This document shows, piece by piece, positions 13,001 to 25,374 of a stretch of 64,000 bases of DNA (position 1 is its first letter; each line of letters starts with the position of its first letter). Origin of the DNA: Ptiloglossa arizonensis (taxonomy: Eukaryota; Arthropoda; Insecta; Hymenoptera; Colletidae); NCBI RefSeq assembly GCF_051014685.1, contig NW_027478922.1, forward strand, positions 186,001 to 250,000, in the 5' to 3' direction. The notes beneath the pieces are model-generated. The model had not been told where the DNA came from. It was given only the letters and a program-made list of their open reading frames with translations, and made no database searches. Position numbers and translations under genes: made by a program.

Positions 13001-14381
13001 ACGGTATGCGTACTTTTCCCCTAGGCCGTTCTAGTTATTCGTTTCGAGCATCAGAACTGCGAAAATTTTGAATTTCTCAAGCGTTTCTTACATCCAAACT
13101 GCCATATCTCGCGAACGGATTGACCAATCCGCAAAATTTCTGTTGCATCTGAAAGTAGAAACTCGCCCGATTACAACTGTATGCGTACTTTTCCCCTAGT
13201 CCGTTCTAGTTATTCGTTTCGAGCATCAGAACTGCGAAAATTTTGAGTTTCTGAAGCGTTTCTTACCTCCAAACTGCCATATCTCGCGAACGGATTGACC
13301 ATTCCGCAAAATTTCTGTTGCATCTGAAAGTAGAAACTCGCCCGATTACAACGGTATGCGTACTTTTCCCCTAGGCCGTTCTAGTTATTCGTTTCGAGCA
13401 TCAGAACTGCGAAAATTTTGAGTTTCTCAAGCGTTTCTTACTTCCAAACTGCCATATCTCGCGAACGGATTGACCAATCCGCAAAATTTCTGATGCATCT
13501 GAAAGTAGAAACTCGCCCGATTACAACGGTATGCGTACTTTTCCCCTAGGCCGTTCTAGTTATTCGTTTCGAGCATCAGAACTGCGAAAATTTTGAGTTT
13601 CTCAAGCGTTTCTTTCCTCCAAACTGCCATATCTCGCGAACGGATTGACTAATCCGCAAAATTTCGGTGGCATCTGAAAGTAGAAACTCGCCCGATTACA
13701 ACGGTATGCGTACTTTTCCCCAAGTCCGTTCTAGTTATTCGTTTCGAACATCAGAACTGTGAAAATTTTGAGTTTCTCAACCGTTTCTTACATACAAACT
13801 GCCATATCTCGCGAACGGATTGACCAATCCGCAAAATTTCTGATGCATCTGAAAGTAGAAACTCGCCCGATTACAACGGTATGCGTACTTTTCCCCTAGG
13901 CCGTTCTAGTTATTCGTTTCGAGCATCAGAACTGCGAAAATGTTGAGTTTCCCAAGCGTTTCTTACCTACAAACTGCCATATCTCGCGAACGGATTGACC
14001 AATCCTCAAAATTTCTGTTGCATCTGAAAGTAGAAACTCGCTCGATTACAACGGTATGCGTACTATTCCCCTAGGCCGTTCTAGTTATTCATTTCGTGCA
14101 TCAGAACTGCGAAAATTTTGAGTTTCTCAAGCGTTTCTTACCTCCAAACTGCCATATCTTGCGAAGGGATTGACCAATCCGCAAAATTTCTGTTGCATCT
14201 GAAAGTAGAAGCTCGCCCGATTACAACGGTGTGCGTACTTTTCCCCTAGGCCGTTCTAGTTATTCGTTTCGAGCATCAGAACTGCGAAAATTTTGAATTT
14301 CTCAAGCGTTTCTTACATCCAAACTGCCAAATCTCGCGAACGGATTGACCAATCCGCAAAATTTCTGTTGCATCTGAAAGT
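10085..14381. repeat. Pair of copies 16 monomers apart
   Basis: About 10085-11580 matches 12886-14381 at an offset of 2801 bp: 16 monomers plus the 1-bp insertion near 12174. Shared markers are ctgctgcaactg (10165 and 12966), catacaaactg (10990 and 13791), ctcgattacaacgg with tactattcc (about 11240 and 14041) and cttgcgaaggg. The next shared marker, actttccccctag, is 17 monomers apart, so the right copy gained one monomer after about 14381. Confidence 0.85.
12174..12175. other. 1-bp insertion shifting the array register
   Basis: Consensus agcatcag reads agccttcag here: one a is replaced by ct at monomer position 99. The next monomer starts move from position 1 to position 2 of each 2100-bp step. 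This insertion is not seen in any other monomer. Confidence 0.95.
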
Positions 14382-15299
14382 AGAAACTCGCCCGATTACA
14401 ACTGTATGCGTACTTTTCGCCTAGTCCGTTCTAGTTATTCGTTTCGAGCATCAGAACTGCGAAAATTTTGAGTTTCTGAAGCGTTTCTTACCTCCAAACT
14501 GCCATATCTCGCGAACGGATTGACCAATCCGCAAAATTTCTGTTGCATCTGAAAGTAGAAACTCGCCCGATTACGACGGTATGCGTACTTTCCCCCTAGA
14601 CCGTTCTAGTTATGCTTGTCGATCATCAGAACTGCGAAAATTTTGAGTTTCTCAAACGTTTCTTACCTCCAAACTGCCATATCTCGCGAACGGATTGACC
14701 AATCCGCAAAATTTCTGTTGCATCTGAAAGTAGAAACTCGGCCGATTACAACGGTATGCGTACTTTTCCCCTAGGCCGTTCTAGTTATTCGTTTCGAGCA
14801 TCAGAACTGCGAAAATGTTGAGTTTCTCAAGCGTTTCTTACCTACAAACTGCCATATCTCGCGAACGGATTGACCAATCCTCAAAATTTCTGTTGCATCT
14901 GAAAGTAGAAACTCGCCCGATTACAACGGTATGCGTACTTTTCCCCTAGGCCGTTCTAGTTATTCGTTTCGAGCATTAGAACTGCGAAAATTTTGAGTTT
15001 CCCAAGCGTTTCTTACCTCCAAACTGCCATATTTCGCGAATGGATTGACCAATCCGCAATATTTCTGTTGCATCTGAAAGTAGAAGCTCGCCCGATTACA
15101 ACGGTGTGCGTACTTTTCCCCTAGGCCTTTCTAGTTATTCGTTTCGAGCATCAGAACTGCGAAAATTTTGAGTTTCTCAAGCATTTCTTACTTCCAAACT
15201 GCCATATCTCGCGAACGGATTGACCAATCCGCAAAATTTCTGTTGCATATGAAAGTAGAAACTCGCCCGATTACAACGGTATGCGTACTTTTCCCCTAG

Positions 15300-16285
15300 G
15301 CCGTTCTAGTTATTCGTTTCGAGCATCAGAACTGCGAAAATTTTGAGTTTCTCAAGCGTTTCTTACATCCAAACTGCCATATCTCGCGAACGGATTGACC
15401 AATCCGCAAAATTTCTGATGCATCTGAAAGTAGAAACTCGCCCGATTACAACGGTATGCGTACTTTTCCCCTAGGCCGTTCTAGTTATTCGTTTCGAGCA
15501 TCAGAACTGCGAAAATTTTGAGTTTCTCAAGCGTTTCTTACCTCCAAACTGCCATATCTCGCGAAGGGATTGACCATTCCGCAAAATTTCTGTTGCATCT
15601 GAAAGTAGAAACTCGCCCGATTACAACGGTATGCGTACTTTTCCCCTAGGCCGTTCTAGTTATTCGTTTCGAGCATCAGAACTGCGAAAATTTTGAGTTT
15701 CTCAAGCGTTTCTTTCCTCCAAACTGCCATATCTCGCGAACGGATTGACTAATCCGCAAAATTTCTGTTGCATCTGAAAGTAGAAACTCGCCCGATTACA
15801 ACGGTATGCGTACTTTTCCCCTAGGCCGTTCTAGTTATTCGTTTCGAGCATCAGAACTGCGAAAATTTTGAGTTTCTCAAGCGTTTCTTACATCCAAACT
15901 GCCATATCTCGCGAACGGATTGACCAATCCGCAAAATTTCTGATGCATCTGAAAGTAGAAACTCGCCCGATTACAACGGTATGCGTACTTTTCCCCTAGA
16001 CCGTTCTAGTTATTCGTTTCGAGCATCAGAACTGCGAAAATTTTGAGTTTCTCAAGCGTTTCTTACCTCCAAACTGCCATATCTCGCGAAGGGATTGACC
16101 ATTCCGCAAAATTTCTGTTGCATCTGAAAGTAGAAACTCGCCCGATTACAACGGTATGCGTACTTTTCCCCTAGGCCGTTCTAGTTATTCGTTTCGAGCA
16201 TCAGAACTGCGAAAATTTTGAGTTTCTCAAGCGTTTCTTTCCTCCAAACTGCCATATCTCGCGAACGGATTGACCAATCCGCAAA
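15300..16285. repeat. Tandem duplication of a 3-monomer unit (525 bp)
   Basis: Markers repeat at exactly 525 bp: tcttacatcc at 15361 and 15886, gcgaagggattgaccatt at 15561 and 16086, and tctttcctcc at 15711 and 16236. The copies end differently (gactaatcc versus gaccaatcc). This gives local steps of three monomers inside zone I. Confidence 0.88.
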
Positions 16286-17149
16286 ATTTCCGTTGCATCT
16301 GAAAGTAGAAACTCGCCCGATTACAACTGTATGCGTACTTTTCGCCTAGTCCGTTCTAGTTATTCGTTTCGAACATCAGAACTGTGAAAATTTTGAGTTT
16401 CTCAACCGTTTCTTACATCCAAACTGCCATATCTCGCGAACGGATTGACCAATCCGCAAAATTTCTGATGCATCTGAAAGTAGAAACTCGCCCGATTACA
16501 ACGGTATGCGTACTTTTCCCCTAGGCCGTTCTAGTTATTCGTTTCGAGCATCAGAACTGCGAAAATGTTGAGTTTCCCAAGCGTTTCTTACCTACAAACT
16601 GCCATATCTCGCGAACGGATTGACCAATCCTCAAAATTTCTGTTGCAACTGAAAGTAGAAACTCGCCCGATTACAACGGTATGCGTACTTTTCCCCTAGG
16701 ACGTTCTAGTTATTCATTTCGTGCATCAGAACTGCGAAAATTTTGAGTTTCTCAAGCGTTTCTTACCTCCAAACTGCCATATCTTGCGAAGGGATTGACC
16801 AATCCGCAAAATTTCTGTTACATCTGAAGGTAGAAACTCGCCCGATTACAACTGTATGCGTACTTTTCCCCTAGTCCGTTCTAGTTATTCGTTTCGAGCA
16901 TCAGAACTGCGAAAATTTTGAGTTTCTGAAGCGTTTCTTACCTCCAAACTGCCATATCTCGCGAACGGATTGACCATTCCGCAAAATTTCTGTTGCATCT
17001 GAAAGTAGAAACTCGCCCGATTACAACGGTATGCGTACTTTTCCCCTAGGCCGTTCTAGTTATTCGTTTCGAGCATCAGAACTGCGAAAATTTTGAGTTT
17101 CTCAAGCGTTTCTTACTTCCAAACTGCCATATCTCGCGAACGGATTGAC

Positions 17150-18900
17150 CAATCCGCAAAATTTCTGATGCATCTGAAAGTAGAAACTCGCCCGATTACA
17201 ACGGTATGCGTACTTTTCCCCTAGGCCGCTCTAGTTATTCGTTTCGAGCATCAAAACTGCGAAAATTTTGTGTTTCTCAAGTGTTTCATAATTCCAAACT
17301 GCCATATCTCGCGAACGGATTGATCAATCCGCAAAATTTCTGTTGCATCTGAGAGTAGAAACTCGCCCGATTACAACGGTATGCGTACTTTTCCCCTAGG
17401 CCGTTCTAGTTATTCGTTTCGAGCATCAGAACTGCGAAAATTTTGAATTTCTCAAGCGTTTCTTTCCTCCAAACTGCCATATCTCGCGAACGGATTGACT
17501 AATCCGCAAAATTTCGGTGGCATCTGAAAGTAGAAACTCGCCCGATTACAACGGTATGCGTACTTTTCCCCTAGTCCGTTCTAGTTATTCGTTTCGAGCA
17601 TCAGAACTGCGAAAATTTTGAGTTTCTCAAGCGTTTCTTACATCCAAACTGCCATATCTCGCGAACGGATTGACTAATCCGCAAAATTTCTGTTGCATCT
17701 GAAAGTAGAAACTCGCCCAATTACAACGGTATGCGTACTTTTCCCCTAGGCCGTTCTAGTTATTCGTTTCGAGCATCAGAACTGCGAAAATTTTGAGTTT
17801 CTCAAGCGTTTCTTACCTCCAAACTGCCATATCTCGCGAATGGATTGACCAATCCGCAAAATTTCTGTTGCATCTGAAAGTAGAAGCTCGCCCGATTACA
17901 ACGGTGTGCGTACTTTTCCCCTAGGCCGTTCTAGTTATTCGTTTCGAGCATCAGAACTGCGAAAATTTTGAGTTTCTCAAGCATTTCTTACTTCCAAACT
18001 GCCATATCTCGCGAACGGATTGACCAATCCCCAAAATTTCTGATGCATCTGAAAGTAGAAACTCGCCCGATTACAACGGTATGCGTACTTTTCCCCTAGG
18101 CCGCTCTAGTTATTCGTTTCGAGCATCAAAACTGCGAAAATTTTGTGTTTCTCAAGTGTTTCATAATTCCAAACTGCCATATCTCGCGAACGGATTGATC
18201 AATCCGCAAAATTTCTGTTGCATCTGAGAGTAGAAACTCGCCCGATTACAACGGTATGCGTACTTTTCCCCTAGGCCGTTCTAGTTATTCGTTTCGAGCA
18301 TCAGAACTGCGAAAATTTTGAATTTCTCAAGCGTTTCTTTCCTCCAAACTGCCATATCTCGCGAACGGATTGACTAATCCGCAAAATTTCGGTGGCATCT
18401 GAAAGTAGAAACTCGCCCGATTACAACGGTATGCGTACTTTTCCCCTAGTCCGTTCTAGTTATTCGTTTCGAGCATCAGAACTGCGAAAATTTTGAGTTT
18501 CTCAAGCGTTTCTTACCTCCAAACTGCCATATCTCGCGAACGGATTGACTAATCCGCAAAATTTCTGTTGCATCTGAAAGTAGAAACTCGCCCAATTACA
18601 ACGGTATGCGTACTTTTCCCCTAGGCCGTTCTTGTTATTCGTTTCGAGCATCAGAACTGCGAAAATTTTGAGTTTCTCAAGCGTTTCTTACCTCCAAACT
18701 GCCATATCTCGCGAATGGATTGACCAATCCGCAAAATTTCTGTTGCATCTGAAAGTAGAAGCTCGCCCGATTACAACGGTGTGCGTACTTTTCCCCTAGG
18801 CCGTTCTAGTTATTCGTTTCGAGCATCAGAACTGCGAAAATTTTGAGTTTCTCAAGCATTTCTTACTTCCAAACTGCCATATCTCGCGAACGGATTGACC
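17150..18900. repeat. Tandem duplication of a 5-monomer unit (875 bp)
   Basis: The zone I module is repeated at 875 bp: cataattcc at 17287 and 18162, tttcggtggc at 17514 and 18389, cccaatta at 17716 and 18591, and gcatttcttacttcc near 17981 and 18856. The copies differ at a few bases, for example catcc versus cctcc before the cccaatta monomer. Confidence 0.88.
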
Positions 18901-21900
18901 AATCCGCAAAATTTCTGTTGCATCTGAAAGTAGAAACTCGCCCGATTACAACTGTTTGCGTACTTTTCGCCTAGTCCGTTCTAGTTATTCGTTTCGAACA
19001 TCAGAACTGTGAAAATTTTGAGTTTCTCAACCGTTTCCTACATCCAAACTGCCATATCTCGCGAACGGATTGACCAATCCGCAAAATTTCTGATGCATCT
19101 GAAAGTAGAAACTCGCCCGATTACAACGGTATGCGTACTTTTCCCCTAGGCCGTTCTAGTTATTCGTTTCGAGCATCAGAACTGCGAAAATGTTGAGTTT
19201 CCCAAGCGTTTCTTACCTACAAACTGCCATATCTCGCGAACGGATTGACCAATCCTCAAAATTTCTGTTGCATCTGAAAGTAGAAACTCGCCCGATTACA
19301 ACGGTGTGCGTACTTTTCCCCTAGGCCGTTCTAGTTATTCGTTTCGAGCATCAGAACTGCGAAAATTTTGAGTTTCTCAAGCATTTCTTACTTCCAAACT
19401 GCCATATCTCGCGAACGGATTGACCAATCCGCAAAATTTCTGTTGCATCTGAAAGTAGAAGCTCGCCCGATTACAACGGTGTGCGTACTTTTCGCCTAGT
19501 CCGTTCTAGTTATTCGTTTCGAACATCAGAACTGTGAAAATTTTGAGTTTCTCAACCGTTTCTTACATCCAAACTGCCATATCTCGCGAACGGATTGAAC
19601 AATCCGCAAAATTTCTAATGCATCTGAAAGTAGAAACTCGCCCGATTACAACGGTATGCGTACTTTTCCCCTAGGCCGTTCTAGTTATTCGTTTCGAGCA
19701 TCAGAACTGCGAAAATGTTGAGTTTCCCAAGCGTTTCTTACCTACAAACTGCCATATCTCGCGAACGGATTGACCAATCCTCAAAATTTCTGTTGCATCT
19801 GAAAGTAGAAACTCGCCCGATTATAACGGTATGCGTACTATTCCCCTAGTCCGTTCTAGTTATTCATTTCGTGCATCAGAACTGCGAAAATTTTGAGTTT
19901 CCCAAGCGTTTCTTACCTCCAAACTGCCATATTTCGCGAACGGATTGACCAATCCGCAAAATTTCTGTTGCATCTGAAAGTAGAAACTCGGCCGATTACA
20001 ACGGTATGCGTACTTTTCCCCTAGGCTGTTCTAGTTATTCGTTTCGAGCATCAGAACTGCGAAAATGTTGAGTTTCTCAAGCGTTTCTTACCTACAAACT
20101 GCCATATCTCGCGAACGGATTGACCAATCCTCAAAATTTCTGTTGCATCTGAAAGTAGAAACTCGCCCGATTACAACGGTATGCGTACTTTTCCCCTAGG
20201 CCGTTCTAGTTATTCGTTTCGAGCATTAGAACTGCGAAAATTTTGAGTTTCCCAAGCGTTTCTTACCTCCAAACTGCCATATTTCGCGAATGGATTGACC
20301 AATCCGCAATATTTCTGTTGCATCTGAAAGTAGAAGCTCGCCCGATTACAACGGTGTGCGTACTTTTCCCCTAGGCCTTTCTAGTTATTCGTTTCGAGCA
20401 TTAGAACTGCGAAAATTTTGAGTTTCCCAAGCGTTTCTTACCTCCAAACTGCCATATTTCGCGAATGGATTGACCAATCCGCAATATTTCTGTTGCATCT
20501 GAAAGCAGAAGCTCGCCCGATTACAACGGTGTGCGTACTTTTCCCCTAGGCCGTTCTAGTTATTCGTTTCGAGCATCAAAACTGCGAAAATTTTGTGTTT
20601 CTCAAGTGTTTCATAATTCCAAACTGCCATATCTCGCGAACGGATTGATCAATCCGCAGAATTTCTGTTGCATCTGAGAGTAGAAACTCGCCCGATTACA
20701 ACGGTATGCGTACTTTTCCCCTAGGCCGTTCTAGTTATTCGTTTCGAGCATCAGAACTGCGAAAATTTTGAATTTCTCAAGCGTTTCTTTCCTCCAAACT
20801 GCCATATCTCGCGAACGGATTGACTAATCCGCAAAATTTCGGTGGCATCTGAAAGTAGAAACTCGCCCGATTACAACGGTATGCGTACTTTTCCCCTAGT
20901 CCGTTCTAGTTATTCGTTTCGAGCATCAGAACTGCGAAAATTTTGAGTTTCTCAAGCGTTTCTTACCTCCAAACTGCCATATCTCGCGAACGGATTGACT
21001 AATCCGCAAAATTTCTGTTGCATCTGAAAGTAGAAACTCGCCCAATTACAACGGTATGCGTACTTTTCCCCTAGGCCGTTCTAGTTATTCGTTTCGAGCA
21101 TCAGAACTGCGAAAATTTTGAGTTTCTCAAGCGTTTCTTACCTCCAAACTGCCATATCTCGCGAATGGATTGACCAATCCGCAAAATTTCTGTTGCATCT
21201 GAAAGTAGAAGCTCGCCCGATTACAACGGTGTGCGTACTTTTCCCCTAGGCCGTTCTAGTTATTCGTTTCGAGCATCAGAACTGCGAAAATTTTGAGTTT
21301 CTCAAGCATTTCTTACTTCCAAACTGCCATATCTCGCGAACGGATTGACCAATCCGCAAAATTTCTGTTGCATCTGAAAGTAGAAACTCGCCCGATTACA
21401 ACTGTTTGCGTACTTTTCGCCTAGTCCGTTCTAGTTATTCGTTTCGAACATCAGAACTGTGAAAATTTTGAGTTTCTCAACCGTTTCTTACATCCAAACT
21501 GCCATATCTCGCGAACGGATTGACCAATCCGCAAAATTTCTGATGCATCTGAAAGTAGAAACTCGCCCGATTACAACGGTATGCGTACTTTTCCCCTAGG
21601 CCGTTCTAGTTATTCGTTTCGAGCATCAGAACTGCGAAAATGTTGAGTTTCCCAAGCGTTTCTTACCTACAAACTGCCATATCTCGCGAACGGATTGACC
21701 AATCCTCAAAATTTCTGTTGCATCTGAAAGTAGAAACTCGCCCGATTACAACGGTATGCGTACTATTCCCCTAGTCCGTTCTAGTTATTCATTTCGTGCA
21801 TCAGAACTGCGAAAATTTTGAGTTTCCCAAGCGTTTCTTACCTCCAAACTGCCATATTTCGCGAACGGATTGACCAATCCGCAAAATTTCTGTTGCATCT

Positions 21901-23470
21901 GAAAGTAGAAACTCGGCCGATTACAACGGTATGCGTACTTTTCCCCTAGGCCGTTCTAGTTATTCGTTTCGAGCATCAGAACTGCGAAAATGTTGAGTTT
22001 CTCAAGCGTTTCTTACCTACAAACTGCCATATCTCGCGAACGGATTGACCAATCCTCAAAATTTCTGTTGCATCTGAAAGTAGAAACTCGCCCGATTACA
22101 ACGGTATGCGTACTTTTCCCCTAGGCCGTTCTAGTTATTCGTTTCGAGCATTAGAACTGCGAAAATTTTGAGTTTCCCAAGCGTTTCTTACCTACAAACT
22201 GCCATATCTCGCGAACGGATTGACCAATCCTCAAAATTTCTGTTGCATCTGAAAGTAGAAACTCGCCCGATTACAACGGTATGCGTACTTTTCCCCTAGG
22301 CCGTTCTAGTTATTCGTTTCGAGCATCAGAACTGCGAAAATTTTGAGTTTCTGAAGCGTTTCTTACCTCCAAACTGCCATATCTCGCGAACGGATTGATC
22401 AATCCGCAAAATTTCTGTTGCATCTGAGAGTAGAAACTCGCCCGATTACAACGGTATGCGTACTTTTCCCCTAGGCCGTTCTAGTTATTCGTTTCGAGCA
22501 TCAGAACTGCGAAAATTTTGAGTTTCTCAAGCGTTTCTTTCCTCCAAACTGCCATATCTCGCGAACGGATTGACTAATCCGCAAAATTTCGGTGGCATCT
22601 GAAAGTAGAAACTCGCCCGATTACAACGGTATGCGTACTTTTCCCCTAGTCCGTTCTAGTTATTCGTTTCGAGCATCAGAACTGCGAAAATTTTGAGTTT
22701 CTCAAGCGTTTCTTACCTCCAAACTGCCATATCTCGCGAACGGATTGACTAATCCGCAAAATTTCTGTTGCATCTGAAAGTAGAAACTCGCCCAATTACA
22801 ACGGTATGCGTACTTTTCCCCTAGGCCGTTCTAGTTATTCGTTTCGAGCATCAGAACTGCGAAAATTTTGAGTTTCTCAAGCGTTTCTTACCTCCAAACT
22901 GCCATATCTCGCGAATGGATTGACCAATCCGCAAAATTTCTGTTGCATCTGAAAGTAGAAGCTCGCCCGATTACAACGGTGTGCGTACTTTTCCCCTAGG
23001 CCGTTCTAGTTATTCGTTTCGAGCATCAGAACTGCGAAAATTTTGAGTTTCTCAAGCATTTCTTACTTCCAAACTGCCATATCTCGCGAACGGATTGACC
23101 AATCCGCAAAATTTCTGTTGCATCTGAAAGTAGAAACTCGTCCGATTACAACTGTTTGCGTACTTTTCGCCTAGTCCGTTCTAGTTATTCGTTTCGAACA
23201 TCAGAACTGTGAAAATTTTGAGTTTCTCAACCGTTTCTTACATCCAAACTGCCATATCTCGCGAACGGATTGACCAATCCGCAAAATTTCTGATGCATCT
23301 GAAAGTAGAAACTCGCCCGATTACAACGGTATGCGTACTTTTCCCCTAGGCCGTTCTAGTTATTCGTTTCGAGCATCAGAACTGCGAAAATGTTGAGTTT
23401 CTCAAGCGTTTCTTACCTACAAACTGCCATATCTCGCGAACGGATTGACCAATCCTCAAAATTTCTTTTG
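18120..23470. repeat. Module copies 14 and 10 monomers apart
   Basis: About 18120-19270 matches 20570-21720 at 2450 bp (cccaatta at 18591 and 21041; actgtttgcg at 18951 and 21401). The segment from about 20650 to 21720 matches 22400-23470 at 1750 bp (cccaatta at 22791, actgtttgcg at 23151). A second overlapping offset of 11 monomers links about 19835-20290 with 21760-22215 (tactattcc, atttcgcgaacgg, actcggccg, gcattag). Confidence 0.85.
20221..20570. repeat. Tandem duplication of a single variant monomer
   Basis: Two successive 175-bp units carry the same rare set: gcattagaac, tttcccaagc, atttcgcgaatgg, gcaatattt, agaagctcg and gtgtgcg. They differ at one site I can see (gaaagtag versus gaaagcag). 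Elsewhere in zone I this haplotype occurs singly, so this is a local one-monomer gain. Confidence 0.88.
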
Positions 23471-25374
23471 CATCTGAAAGTAGAAACTCGCCCGATTACA
23501 ACGGTATGCGTACTTTTCCCCTAGGCCGTTCTAGTTATTCATTTCGTGCATCAGAACTGCGAAAATTTTGAGTTTCTCAAGCGTTTCTTACCTCCAAACT
23601 GCCATATCTTGCGAAGGGATTGACCAATCCGCAAAATTTCTGTTGCATCTGAAAGTAGAAGCTCGCCCGATTACAACGGTGTGCGTACTTTTCCCCTAGG
23701 CCGTTCTAGTTATTCGTTTCGAGCATTAGAACTGCGAAAATTTTGAGTTTCCCAAGCGTTTCTTACATCCAAACTGCCATATTTCGCGAATGGATTGACC
23801 AATCCGCAATATTTCTGTTGCATCTGAAAGTAGAAGCTCGCCCGATTACAACGGTATGCGTACTTTTCCCCTAGGCCGTTCTAGTTATTCGTTTCGAGCA
23901 TCAGAACTGCGAAAATTTTGAGTTTCTCAAGCATTTCTTACTTCCAAACTGCCATATCTCGCGAACGGATTGACCAATCCGCAAAATTTCTGTTGCATCT
24001 GAAAGTAGAAACTCGCCCGATTACAACTGTTTGCGTACTTTTCGCCTAGTCCGTTCTAGTTATTCGTTTCGAACATCAGAACTGTGAAAATTTTGAGTTT
24101 CTCAACCGTTTCTTACATCCAAACTGCCATATCTCGCGAACGGATTGACCAATCCGCAAAATTTCTGATGCTTCTGAAAGTAGAAACTCGCCCGATTACA
24201 ACGCTATGCGTACTCTTCCCCTAGGCCGTTCTAGTTATTCGTTTCGAGCATCAGAACTGCGAAAATGTTGAGTTTCCCAAGCGTTTCTTACCTACAAACT
24301 GCCATATCTCGCGAACGGATTGACCAATCCTCAAAATTTCTGTTGCATCTGAAAGTAGAAACTCGCCCGATTACAACGGTATGCTTACTTTTCCCCTAGG
24401 CCGTTCTAGTTATTCATTTCGTGCATCAGAACTGCGAAAATTTTGAGTTTCTCAAGCGTTTCTTACCTCCAAACTGCCATATCTTGCGAAGGGATTGACC
24501 AATCCGCAAAATTTCTGTTGCATCTGAAGGTAGAAGCTCGCCCGATTACAACGGTGTGCGTACTTTTCCCCTAGGCCGTTCTAGTTATTCGTTTCGAGCA
24601 TCAGAACTGCGAAAATTTTGAATTTCTCAAGCGTTTCTTACATCCAAACTGCCATATCTCGCGAACGGATTGACCAATCCGCAAAATTTCTGTTGCATCT
24701 GAAAGTAGAAACTCGCCCGATTACAACTGTATGCGTACATTTCCCCTCGTCCGTTCTAGTTATTCGTTTCGAGCATCAGAACTGCGAAAATTTTGAGTTT
24801 CTGAAGCGTTTCTTACCTCCAAACTGCCATATCTCGCGAACGGATTGACCATTCAGCAAAATTTCTGTTGCATCTGAAAGTAGAAACTCGCCCGATTACA
24901 ACGGTATGCGTACTTTTCCACTAGGCCGTTCTAGTTATTCGTTTCGAGCATCAGAACTGCGAAAATTTTGAGTTTCTGAAGCGTTTCTTACCTCCAAACT
25001 GCCATATCTCGCGAACGGATTGACCATTCCGCAAAATTTCTGTTGCATCTGAAAGTAGAAACTCGCCCGATTACAACGGTATGCGTACTTTTCCCCTAGG
25101 CCGTTCTAGTTATTCGTTTCGAGCATCAGAACTGCGAAAATTTTGAGTTTCTCAAGCGTTTCTTACTTCCAAACTGCCATATCTCGCGAACGGATTGACC
25201 AATCCGCAAAATTTCTGATGCATCTGAAAGTAGAAACTCGCCCGATTACAACGGTATGCGTACTTTTCCCCTAGGCCGCTCTAGTTATTCGTTTCGAGCA
25301 TCAAAACTGCGAAAATTTTGTGTTTCTCAAGTGTTTCATAATTCCAAACTGCCATATCTCGCGAACGGATTGAT

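Noticed and set aside
24618..24848. Open reading frame of 76 codons
   Set aside because: It begins with TTG and lies wholly inside satellite monomers. Because 175 is not a multiple of 3, a frame passes through all three phases of the monomer, and an open stretch appears where variants remove stops. No domain, no codon pattern.
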